A stretch of 64,000 bases of DNA. Origin: Pelomonas lactea (GTDB lineage Bacteria > Pseudomonadota > Gammaproteobacteria > Burkholderiales > Burkholderiaceae_C). How positions within the stretch are numbered: the stretch's first letter is position 1; every line of letters begins with the position of its first letter. The DNA is taken from the NCBI RefSeq assembly GCF_043555885.1, contig NZ_JBIGHX010000003.1, positions 496,001 through 560,000 of the forward strand, in the 5' to 3' direction. The notes beneath the pieces are model-generated. The model searched no databases. It saw nothing but the letters and a program-made list of their open reading frames with translations, and was not told where the DNA came from. Positions 33,525-41,069 of the stretch are shown one piece after another. The translations under genes and the position numbers were made by a program.

Positions 33525-34496
33525 ATGAGCACGACCAAAGCCTTCGCCTCGCAGGCGGACCTGGAAGAGAAGCAGGTCACCTTCGAGCGCCTCTCGGAAC
33601 ACGCCTGGGCCTACACGGCCGAGGGTGACCCCAACACGGGCATCGTCATCGGCCGCGATGCGGCCATGGTCATCGACACCCAGGCCACGCCGGTCATGGC
33701 GGCCGATGTGATCCGCCGCATCCGCGAGGTCAGCGCGGTGCCCATCAAGTACGTGCTGCTCAGCCACTACCACGCGGTGCGGGTGCTGGGCGCGTCGGCG
33801 TTCAAGGCCGAGGGCCTGGAGCAGGTGATCGCCAGCGATGCGACGCTGGCGCTGATCCAGGAGCGCGGCGAGCAGGACAAGGCCAGCGAGATCGGCCGCT
33901 TCCCGCGGCTGTTCCGCAACGTCGAGTCGGTGCCGGCGGGGCTGACCTGGCCGACGCTGACGTTCAGCGGCCGGCTGACGCTGGACCTGGGCGGCGTCAA
34001 GGTCGAGATGTTCTCGCCCGGCCGCGGCCACACGGCAGGCGACACGGTGGCCTGGCTGCCGGGCGAGCGGGTTCTGTTCAGCGGCGACCTCGTCGAGTTC
34101 GACGCCACGCCGTACTGCGGCGATGCGCACTTTGCCGACTGGCCGGCCACGCTGGACGCCATCGCCACGCTGGACGCCGCCGCGCTGGTGCCCGGTCGCG
34201 GCCCGGCGCTGAAGGGCGCGGAGCAGGTGGCCGCGGGGCTGGCCGGCACGCGCGCCTTCGTCAGCGAGCTGTACGCGGCCGTGCAGGCCGGTGTGCAGGC
34301 GGGGGAGGCGTTGAAGGCCGTCTACCAGCGCACTCTTGAATCGCTGCGGCCCAAGTACGGGCACTGGGTCATCTTCGACCACTGCATGCCGTTCGACGTG
34401 ACCCGCGCCTACGACGAGGCCGGCGGCACGGCGCACCCGCGCATCTGGACGGCCGAGCGCGATGTGCAGATGTGGAAGGCCCTCGAAGGCGCCTGA
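33525..34496 (+). CDS. MBL-fold protein with altered metal motif
   Basis: 323-residue metallo-beta-lactamase-fold protein. The usual HxHxDH motif is HYHAVR (about residues 84-89), so the Asp and last His are missing. Later ligands look intact: GRGHTAGD with His, SGDLVEFD with Asp, and FDHCMPFD near the C-terminus. The protein may bind one metal or work differently from hydrolases of the superfamily. It starts the homogentisate run, 5 bases before the mhaA-like gene. I cannot assign a substrate. It has no signal peptide. The ATG at 33525 follows an upstream GGAG. Confidence 0.78.
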   Translation: MSTTKAFASQADLEEKQVTFERLSEHAWAYTAEGDPNTGIVIGRDAAMVIDTQATPVMAADVIRRIREVSAVPIKYVLLSHYHAVRVLGASAFKAEGLEQVIASDATLALIQERGEQDKASEIGRFPRLFRNVESVPAGLTWPTLTFSGRLTLDLGGVKVEMFSPGRGHTAGDTVAWLPGERVLFSGDLVEFDATPYCGDAHFADWPATLDAIATLDAAALVPGRGPALKGAEQVAAGLAGTRAFVSELYAAVQAGVQAGEALKAVYQRTLESLRPKYGHWVIFDHCMPFDVTRAYDEAGGTAHPRIWTAERDVQMWKALEGA

Positions 34497-34501
34497 CCGC
34501 G

Positions 34502-36097
34502 ATGGACCTGCCCCGCTACCCCTACCACCAGAGCCTGGAGCAGCGCGCCGGCCAGCCGCAGCGCCGGCCGGTCGTCATCGTTGGTGCCGGCCCGGTGGGG
34601 CTCACGCTGGCGCTGGACCTGGCCAGGCGCGACGTGCCCGTTGTCGTCATCGACGACAGCGACCACATCGGCAGCGGCTCGCGCGCCGTCTGCTGGGCCA
34701 AGAAGACGCTGGAGGTGTTCGACCGCCTCGGCGTGGGCGAGGCCGTGGCGCGCGAGGGCGTGCGCTGGCAGCGCGGCCGCGTGTTCCACGGCGAGCGCGA
34801 GGCCTATCACTTCGACCTGCTGCCCGAGGCGGGTCACAAGATGCCGGCCATGGTCAACCTGCAGCAGGACCAGGTGGAGGCGCGGCTGGTGCGCGCCGTG
34901 CAGCTGGAGCAGCGCATCGAGCTGCGCGGGCGGCACGAGCTGATCGGGCTGGAGCAGGACGCCGATGACCCATCTCAGGGCGTGACGCTCACCGTGCGCA
35001 CGCCCGACGGCCTGTTCGACATGCGCGCCGACTGGGTGGCGGCCTGCGACGGCGCGCGCAGCCCCACGCGCACGCTGCTGGGCCTGGGCTTCGCGGGCCA
35101 GGTGTTCGAGGACCGCTTCCTGATCGCCGACGTGCGCCTGGCGCCCGGCGCGCGGCCTCGCGGGCTGGACCCGGCCCGGCCCGAGCGCTGGTTCTGGTTC
35201 GACCCGCCGTTCCACCCCGGGCAGTCCGTGCTGCTGCATGCACAGGCAGACGGCCTGTGGCGCATCGACTTCCAGCTGGGCCGCGATGCCGACGTGGAAG
35301 CCGAGCGCCAGCCCGAGCGCATCCAGCGCCGCGTGGCTGCCATGCTGGACGGCGCGCCGTTCGAGCTGGCCTGGTCGTCCATCTACCAGTTCGCCTGCCG
35401 GCGCGCCGAGCGCTTTCGCGTGGGCCGCGTGCTGCTGGCCGGCGATGCGGCGCACCAGGTCTCGCCGTTCGGTGCGCGCGGCGCCAACAGCGGCGTGCAG
35501 GACGCCGACAACCTCGGCTGGAAGCTCGCGGCGGTGCTGAAGGGGGAGGGCGGCGAGGGCCTGCTCGACGCCTACGAGTTCGAGCGCATGGAAGCTGCGG
35601 ACGACAACATCGGCCACTCCACGCGCGCCACCGACTTCATCAGCCCCAAGACCGCGCTGAGCCGCCGCCTGCGCAAGGCCGTGCTGGACCTGGCCGCGCA
35701 TGCCGACTTCGCCAAGCCGCTGGTCAACAGCGGGCGGCTGTCGCTGCCCACCGAGCACCTGGCATCGCCGCTCAGCACGCCCGACGACGCGCACTGGGCC
35801 GCCGGCCCCGCGCCCGGCTGGCCTGCGCCCGATGCGCCGCTGGAGGAGGGCGGCTGGCTGCTGGAAGCGCTGGCCGGCGGCTTCGCGCTGCTGGCCTTCG
35901 GCTGGGCGGTGGAACTGCCGGGGTTGCGCGTCCTCACGCTGCCGGCCGACGGTCTGGCTGCACGGCGCTACGGCGCGGCGCCGGGTAGCGTCTACCTGGT
36001 GCGGCCCGACGCCATCGTCGCCGCGCGCTGGCATCGCTTCGACGCCGCCGCCGTCCAGCAGGCGCTGGCCCGCGCGCTCGGGAGGACGCATGTCTAA
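34502..36097 (+). CDS. mhaA: FAD-dependent aromatic hydroxylase, probably 3-hydroxyphenylacetate 6-hydroxylase
   Basis: 531-residue group A flavoprotein monooxygenase. The FAD dinucleotide motif is VVIVGAGPVGLTLALDLARR (residues 24-43), the middle DG motif is ADWVAACDGARSPTR, and the second FAD motif is GRVLLAGDAAHQVSPFGARG. A C-terminal thioredoxin-like domain follows, as in MhpA and PheA-type enzymes. Because a DUF2783 gene and hmgA-fahA follow directly, it most likely makes homogentisate from 3-hydroxyphenylacetate, as MhaA does in Pseudomonas putida. The hydroxylase family is sure; the substrate is inferred from context. Confidence 0.78.
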   Translation: MDLPRYPYHQSLEQRAGQPQRRPVVIVGAGPVGLTLALDLARRDVPVVVIDDSDHIGSGSRAVCWAKKTLEVFDRLGVGEAVAREGVRWQRGRVFHGEREAYHFDLLPEAGHKMPAMVNLQQDQVEARLVRAVQLEQRIELRGRHELIGLEQDADDPSQGVTLTVRTPDGLFDMRADWVAACDGARSPTRTLLGLGFAGQVFEDRFLIADVRLAPGARPRGLDPARPERWFWFDPPFHPGQSVLLHAQADGLWRIDFQLGRDADVEAERQPERIQRRVAAMLDGAPFELAWSSIYQFACRRAERFRVGRVLLAGDAAHQVSPFGARGANSGVQDADNLGWKLAAVLKGEGGEGLLDAYEFERMEAADDNIGHSTRATDFISPKTALSRRLRKAVLDLAAHADFAKPLVNSGRLSLPTEHLASPLSTPDDAHWAAGPAPGWPAPDAPLEEGGWLLEALAGGFALLAFGWAVELPGLRVLTLPADGLAARRYGAAPGSVYLVRPDAIVAARWHRFDAAAVQQALARALGRTHV

Positions 36098-36299
36098 ATT
36101 GACTCTGACCCCAAATTTTGGTGGGGAGGCGGATGCCTTCTACGCCGAGTTCATCGCCGCGCAGGCCGACCTGTCCGATGAAGCCGCGGCCGACTGGCTG
36201 GCGCGGCTGACCCTCATCCTGTGCAACCACATCGGCGACCGCGAGGTGCTTCGGCAGGCCTTCGCGCTCGCGCATCACACCCACGCACCCCATGAATGA
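36090..36299 (+). CDS. DUF2783 small coupling protein, MhaB-like
   Basis: 69 residues. The DUF2783 core is present: DAFYAEFIAAQADLSDEAA, then LARLTLILCNHIGDREVLRQA. It overlaps the flavoprotein by 8 bases and hmgA by 8 bases. In Pseudomonas the mha hydroxylase needs a small coupling protein encoded next to the flavoprotein, so this is probably MhaB. The first 10 residues (MSKLTLTPNF) are encoded by a repeat-like motif (see 36096-36119) rather than ordinary family sequence. No membrane segment. Confidence 0.75.
   Translation: MSKLTLTPNFGGEADAFYAEFIAAQADLSDEAAADWLARLTLILCNHIGDREVLRQAFALAHHTHAPHE
36096..36119. repeat. REP-like motif at the start of the DUF2783 gene
   Basis: AAATTGACTCTGACCCC followed by AAATTTT stands at the start of the small coupling-protein gene. 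From memory, this 17-base motif recurs near REP-associated transposases and other mobile DNA in many proteobacteria. Here it is translated as the first residues of the protein. Only one copy is in the window, so the repeat status is recall, not shown by the sequence. Confidence 0.4.
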
Positions 36300-37659
36300 C
36301 CTGAACTACCTGGCCGGCTTCGGCAACCAGCACCAGAGCGAGGCCCATGCCGGCGCGCTGCCCGTGGGCCGCAACAGCCCGCAGCGCTGCGCGCATGGCC
36401 TGTATGCCGAACTGCTGTCCGGCAGCGCCTTCACCGCGCCGCGCGCCGAGAACCAGCGCACCTGGCTGTACCGCCGCCAGCCGTCGGTGGTGGTGGGCGG
36501 CTACCGGCCGCTGCCGCATGCGACGTGGAAGAGCGGCGCCGCGCACGGCGAGGCCGCGCCGCCCGACCCGCTGCGCTGGGGCCCCACGCCGCTGGACGTC
36601 AGCGACGGCGACTTCATCGACGGCCTGCGCAGCTACGCCGTCAACGGCGAGCCCGGTGTGGGCGGCATGACGGCGCTGGCCTTCGTCGCCACCCGCCCCA
36701 TGGGCCGCCGCGCGCTGGTCAATGCGGACGGCGAGATGCTCGTCGTGCCGCAGCAGGGCCGGCTGCTCATCACCACCGAGCTGGGGCGCCTGGAGGTGGC
36801 GCCCGGCTTCATCGCGCTGCTGCCGCGCGGCATGGCGTTCAAGGTGGACCCGCTGGACCTGCCCGCGCGCGGCTACGTCTGCGAGAACCTGGGTGCCGCG
36901 TTCCGCCTGCCGGAGCTGGGCCCCATCGGCTCCAACGGCCTGGCCAACGCGCGCGACTTCGAGGCGCCCACCGCCTGGCACGAAGATGAGGCCCCCACGT
37001 CGGCGGGTACGCCTCCTGCCCCCCGAGGGGGCGCCGCCGCCCTTGGGAGCGGCCCGGCGGGCGGCGCAGAGGCCGGCGCCTACGAGATCGTCAAGCGCCA
37101 TGGCGGCCAGCTGTGGCGGGCGACGCAGCCGCACAGCCCGTTCAACGTTGTCGCCTGGCACGGCAACCTCGCGCCTTACCGCTACGACCTGGCGCGCTTC
37201 ATGACGATCAACACCGTCAGCTTCGACCACCCGGACCCGAGCATCTTCACGGTGCTCACCAGCCCCAGCGACACGCCCGGCTGGGCCAACGTCGACTTCG
37301 TCATCTTCCCGCCGCGCTGGATGGTGGCCGAGGACACCTTCCGCCCGCCCTGGTACCACCGCAACGTGATGAGCGAGTTCATGGGCCTGGTGCTGGGCCA
37401 GTACGACGCCAAGCCCGAGGGCTTCAAGCCCGGCGGCGCCAGCCTGCACAACAGCTACGTGCCGCATGGCCCCGACGCCGAGGCCTTCGACAAGGCCAGC
37501 GGTGCCGAGCTCAAGCCCCACAAGCTGGACGCGACGCTGGCCTTCATGTTCGAGACGCGCTGGCCGTTGAAGCCCACGGCCTGGGCGATGAACGACGCGC
37601 CACTCGAGACGACCTACGCCGACTGCTGGCGCGACCTGAAAGACCACTTCCATGCTTGA
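36292..37659 (+). CDS. hmgA: Homogentisate 1,2-dioxygenase with an in-frame repeat insertion
   Basis: 455-residue iron enzyme opening the homogentisate ring to maleylacetoacetate. The start (NYLAGFGNQHQSEA) and iron-binding region (PPRWMVAEDTFRPPWYHRN, then MSEFMGLVLGQYDAK, with His and Glu ligands and SYVPHGPDAEAF) are complete. Between ARDFEAPTAWHEDE and AYEIVKRHGGQLW it carries about 28 extra Ala/Gly/Pro-rich residues that other HmgA proteins lack. They are encoded by a copy of the palindromic repeat (36991-37071), inserted in frame in a probable surface loop. The enzyme is likely active. It overlaps DUF2783 and fahA by 8 bases each. Confidence 0.93.
   Translation: MNDLNYLAGFGNQHQSEAHAGALPVGRNSPQRCAHGLYAELLSGSAFTAPRAENQRTWLYRRQPSVVVGGYRPLPHATWKSGAAHGEAAPPDPLRWGPTPLDVSDGDFIDGLRSYAVNGEPGVGGMTALAFVATRPMGRRALVNADGEMLVVPQQGRLLITTELGRLEVAPGFIALLPRGMAFKVDPLDLPARGYVCENLGAAFRLPELGPIGSNGLANARDFEAPTAWHEDEAPTSAGTPPAPRGGAAALGSGPAGGAEAGAYEIVKRHGGQLWRATQPHSPFNVVAWHGNLAPYRYDLARFMTINTVSFDHPDPSIFTVLTSPSDTPGWANVDFVIFPPRWMVAEDTFRPPWYHRNVMSEFMGLVLGQYDAKPEGFKPGGASLHNSYVPHGPDAEAFDKASGAELKPHKLDATLAFMFETRWPLKPTAWAMNDAPLETTYADCWRDLKDHFHA
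36991..37071 (+). repeat. Palindromic GC-rich repeat, copy A, inside hmgA
   Basis: Begins GCCCCCACG, has the core GCCCCCCGAGGGGGCGC (37018-37034) and the tail CCTTGGGAGCGGCCCGGCGG (37041-37060). The same order of motifs occurs at 56627-56700 (in urtE) and 43701-43792 (between genes). The reading frame of hmgA is kept through it. Confidence 0.8.
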
Positions 37660-38881
37660 TCACACCCATGACGCCGCCGCCCTCTCCTGGGTCGCGTCCG
37701 CCAACGACCCCGCCACCGACTTCCCGCTGCAGAACCTGCCGTTCTGCTCGTTCCGCCGCGCCGGCACGCTGGAGCCCTTCCGTGTCGGTGTCGGCATCGG
37801 CGACCAGATCCTGGACCTGAGCGCCTGGGGCATCGCCGACCTCAACGCCGTGATGGCCCGCCCCAGCGCCGAGCGCCGCGCGCTGCGCCATCGCCTGTTC
37901 GACACGCTGAAGGCCGGCGCGCCCGAGGTCGAGCTGCTGCCGCAGGCCCAGGCCGAATTCGCGCTGCCCTGCCGCATCGGCGACTACACCGACTTCTACA
38001 CCGGCATCCACCACGCCCGCGCCGTCGGCCGCCTGTTCCGCCCGGACAACCCGCTGCTGCCCAATTACCAGTGGGTGCCCATCGGCTACCACGGTCGCTC
38101 CTCTTCCATCGTCGTCAGCGGCACGCCGCTGCGCCGGCCCAAGGGCCAGGTCAAGCCGCCGGACGCCGACGCGCCCGTCTTCAAGCCCAGCGCCCGCGTG
38201 GACTGCGAGCTGGAGCTGGGCCTGTTCGTCGGCCCCGGCAACGCGCTGGGCGAGCCGTTCTCCATCGACGAGGCCGACGAACACGCGTTCGGCCTGACGC
38301 TGCTGAACGACTGGTCGGCCCGCGACATCCAGCCCTGGGAGTACCAGCCGCTGGGCCCGTTCCTGGCGAAGAACTTCGGCACGACGATCTCGCCGTGGAT
38401 CGTCACGATGGAGGCGCTGGCGCCGTTCCGCATCCCGTTCACGAGGCCGGCCGAAGACCCGCAGCCGCTGCCCTACCTCGACTCGCCCGCGCACCGTGCG
38501 AACGCCGCGTTCGACATCGAGATGGAGGTCTGGTTCAAGACACCCGCGATGGCCGAGCCCACGCGTCTGTCGCGCTCCAACCTGCGCCATGCCTACTGGT
38601 CGCTCGCGCAGATGCTGACCCACCACGCCAGCAACGGCTGCAACCTGCAGCCCGGCGACCTGCTGGGCACCGGCACCATCAGCGGCCCGGCGCCGGAGGA
38701 GGCCGGCTCGCTGCTGGAGCTGACGCTGGGCGGCAAGCAGCCCATCACGCTGCCCAACGGCGAGCAGCGCACCTTCGTGCTCGACGGCGACACGCTGGGG
38801 CTGCGCGCGTTCGCGCAGAAGCCGGGTTTTCGCCGCATCGGCTTTGGCGCCTGCGACGGCGTCATCACGCCGGCAAGCTGA
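37652..38881 (+). CDS. fahA: Fumarylacetoacetase
   Basis: 409-residue enzyme splitting fumarylacetoacetate to fumarate and acetoacetate, the last step of homogentisate degradation. Family features are DYTDFYTGIHHARAVG (with the active-site His and metal ligand region), GYHGRSSSIVVSGTPLRRPKG, DCELELGLFVG, LLNDWSARDIQPWEYQPLGPF and LGTGTISGP. Length is as usual. It overlaps hmgA by 8 bases. Maleylacetoacetate isomerase is not in this window, so that step must be supplied elsewhere or occur with glutathione. A GC-rich inverted repeat (38891-38917) follows the stop. Confidence 0.94.
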   Translation: MLDHTHDAAALSWVASANDPATDFPLQNLPFCSFRRAGTLEPFRVGVGIGDQILDLSAWGIADLNAVMARPSAERRALRHRLFDTLKAGAPEVELLPQAQAEFALPCRIGDYTDFYTGIHHARAVGRLFRPDNPLLPNYQWVPIGYHGRSSSIVVSGTPLRRPKGQVKPPDADAPVFKPSARVDCELELGLFVGPGNALGEPFSIDEADEHAFGLTLLNDWSARDIQPWEYQPLGPFLAKNFGTTISPWIVTMEALAPFRIPFTRPAEDPQPLPYLDSPAHRANAAFDIEMEVWFKTPAMAEPTRLSRSNLRHAYWSLAQMLTHHASNGCNLQPGDLLGTGTISGPAPEEAGSLLELTLGGKQPITLPNGEQRTFVLDGDTLGLRAFAQKPGFRRIGFGACDGVITPAS

Positions 38882-38922
38882 TGCGGCCGGGCGCCGGCGC
38901 CACATCGGCGCCGGCGCGCCAC

Positions 38923-38947
38923 AAAAAAAGCGGCCCGTGCGGGCCGC
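38923..38947 (-). terminator. Terminator between fahA and the LPMO gene
   Basis: A 7-bp stem (GCGGCCC/GGGCCGC) with a 4-base loop and, on the minus strand, a T7 run. It lies 25 bases after the LPMO stop and ends that transcript. It may also slow transcription from fahA. Confidence 0.85.
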
Positions 38948-38971
38948 CTTCGTCAGTGGCGTGTGCCGCGC

Positions 38972-40384
38972 TCAGCGTGCGATCCACGCGTCCTGCCAAT
39001 TCGCGCCCACGCCCGGCTCGTACGCGTTGTTGCTGCTGCTCCACACGCGGCACCAGCCTTCGTACGGGAACGGCTTGCACTCATAGACCTTGCCGTTGCT
39101 GGCCAGCACCTTGGTGCCGCCCTTGTAGCTGGCGAGGCCGTTCGGGAACACATAGTCGTAGCTCGGCGAGGTGCCGCCACCGGCCTTCAGCGTCACGGCG
39201 TAGGTCTTCTGCAGCACCGTGCCGCCGGCCCTGGGCGTGCCCTTGACGACCATGCTGTAGGTGCCGGCAGCCGGCTGGTTGACCGGCACGACCAGCGTCT
39301 GGCCGCTGTTGTTCAGCGCGGCGGTGGCTTGGCCCTTGTTGGTGCCCGCGGCGTCCAGCAGCGTGGCCGCCACGTCCAGCTCGCCGACGGCCGTCACGTT
39401 CAGGCTGATCGACAGCGGACCGCTAGCCGGGATGGTGTACTCGCTGCTCAGGCCGCTGACCAGCAGGTCGACGTTGCCGGCCGGTGCCTTGTCGACCTGG
39501 ATCTCCACGCGCTCAAGGCCACTGTCGCTGCGGACGTAGACCTCGTTCTGGCCATAGGCCGGGCTGATGCTGCCGTCGGCCGCCTTCTGGCCGGCCCGCA
39601 GCACGGTCTGTTCCGCGTTGATGCGGCTGGCCAGGTTGTAGGCCCAGTTGTTGCGCAGGCCGTCGTTGACGTTCGCGATGCTGATCTGCGTCTTGTACTG
39701 GGCCAGTTCGCCGGCCGCGCCGAACACCCGCGTGCTGACCTTGTCACCGGCGCTCAGGTCCACCGACGGATAGATCGTGCCCTTGGCGGCCCAGGTGACG
39801 GGCGGCGGGTTGCCGTCGTAGACGATGTCCAGCGTGTTGTAGAAGCTGTTCACCGTGTCTGAGACTTCCCAGACCGCCAGGATGATCTGGTAGCCGCTGC
39901 GCGCGGGCAGCGAGCAGTTGTGCGTGAGCACTTTGGGCGGCTGCTTGCCGCCGCCGTCATGCGTGCAGAACGGGGTGGATTCGAACGACGCGCGGCTGAG
40001 CTTGACGTTGGGGTTCCAGTCGGCGCGGGTGATGTAGTAGCGGAAGTTGCGGGTGGCGTGGTTGGCCGTGAAGGTCCAGGTGATGGGCGTCACGCCGGCC
40101 TTGACGGAGGTCTTCTTCCAGCGCGTGCTGGTCTGCTCGTCGAGGTTGCCGAAGCTGGCGTTGTTGGCGCTGGCGATCTTGCCGTCGGCCGGGCCGCCGG
40201 TGGGCCAGCCGGACGTGTACTCCAGGCTCTGCGGCTCGTACTGGACGGCGCCGCAGCCGCTGTTGCCGCCCTCCTTGCACAGGATGCTGCGCGATGGCGG
40301 ATTGGACACATAGCCGTGTGACCAGGCCGCCGAGGCGACCATGAAGCCGGCACCGGCCAGCAGCAGGGAACGGGAACCATTCAT
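38972..40384 (-). CDS. AA10 lytic polysaccharide monooxygenase with chitin-binding C-terminus (GbpA-like)
   Basis: 470-residue secreted copper enzyme that oxidatively cuts crystalline chitin. Cleavage after AAWS exposes His23, the first residue of the copper brace, in HGYVSNPPSRS; the second is His109 (TANHATRNF). The order is AA10 domain (23-220), a GbpA2-type domain (about 230-330), a linker module and a C-terminal chitin-binding module of CBM73 type (about 410-470, with YECKPFPYEGWCRVW). AAGGAG 7 bases before the ATG supports the start at 40384. It is monocistronic, with its own terminator. Confidence 0.9.
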   Translation of the reverse strand: MNGSRSLLLAGAGFMVASAAWSHGYVSNPPSRSILCKEGGNSGCGAVQYEPQSLEYTSGWPTGGPADGKIASANNASFGNLDEQTSTRWKKTSVKAGVTPITWTFTANHATRNFRYYITRADWNPNVKLSRASFESTPFCTHDGGGKQPPKVLTHNCSLPARSGYQIILAVWEVSDTVNSFYNTLDIVYDGNPPPVTWAAKGTIYPSVDLSAGDKVSTRVFGAAGELAQYKTQISIANVNDGLRNNWAYNLASRINAEQTVLRAGQKAADGSISPAYGQNEVYVRSDSGLERVEIQVDKAPAGNVDLLVSGLSSEYTIPASGPLSISLNVTAVGELDVAATLLDAAGTNKGQATAALNNSGQTLVVPVNQPAAGTYSMVVKGTPRAGGTVLQKTYAVTLKAGGGTSPSYDYVFPNGLASYKGGTKVLASNGKVYECKPFPYEGWCRVWSSSNNAYEPGVGANWQDAWIAR

Positions 40385-41069
40385 TCGCTTGCTCCTTCGT
40401 GAAAGGTGAGCGGATTCTGTGAATCTCCCGGTTGGTATGCAATAGGTATTCAAATGAAGCTTTAAGGTATCAAACTGGTTTCTTAAGAAATGGCTGACAT
40501 GGGCTTCAGACAGTGAAAAGAAAAGGCTCGCCGGACGCGCTGGCCGTGTCTACGTTTGTGCGGCGCACCAACGCCGTGCGATGACCTTCAGCCCGCCACC
40601 GCGCGGCACGTGCTGGAGGCTGGGGCCGCGTTGCGTTGGCCGGCGCGGTCCCGCCGGTCAGCCGCTGCACGCCGCTGTCCGCGCGGAAGTGGATCAGCGC
40701 TGCCACGGCGGTCGAGGCCAGGGCTGGCAGTGCAGCGGCCGCGGCGAGTCTGGCGAGCTTGTGGGAGGGCGCTGGTTGCATACCAGCGCGGCCCTTTCAG
40801 GGGCCCTCGAGATGGATTCCGGCATGAACGTTCGGGTTTCCCGGACGTTTGTCTTGCGCCAACGTAACGTCGGCGCAATGAAGTCCTTCAAAGCGCAACG
40901 CGGCGCGCCGGCCACGGGCGCCGCCGCTAGATTGCGGGCACTGGCCTGGGCCTGACGACCCGAGAGACAACGCAGCCCGGCCAATCCAGAGACGCGCCCA
41001 GCCCGATGGCACCAGCCGACGGGTCAGGCCGCTTGTTGTCCGACAAAAACGTTGCCCAGGAGCACCTAC
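40385..41069. other. Divergent intergenic region between LPMO and TonB receptor genes
   Basis: 685 bases without a convincing gene. The first 100 bases are AT-rich and hold the LPMO promoter. At 40856-40876 an imperfect palindrome (GCGCC, then ACGT twice, then GGCGC) may be a LacI-type operator for the TonB receptor. A 91-codon open frame on the minus strand (40506-40781) starts like a signal peptide but has no family signal. Confidence 0.4.

Noticed and set aside
40506..40781. 91-codon minus-strand ORF starting like a signal peptide between the LPMO and TonB receptor genes
   Set aside because: The rest is low-complexity and Arg/Ala-rich, there is no known family, and only a weak ribosome site. 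I treat it as intergenic.
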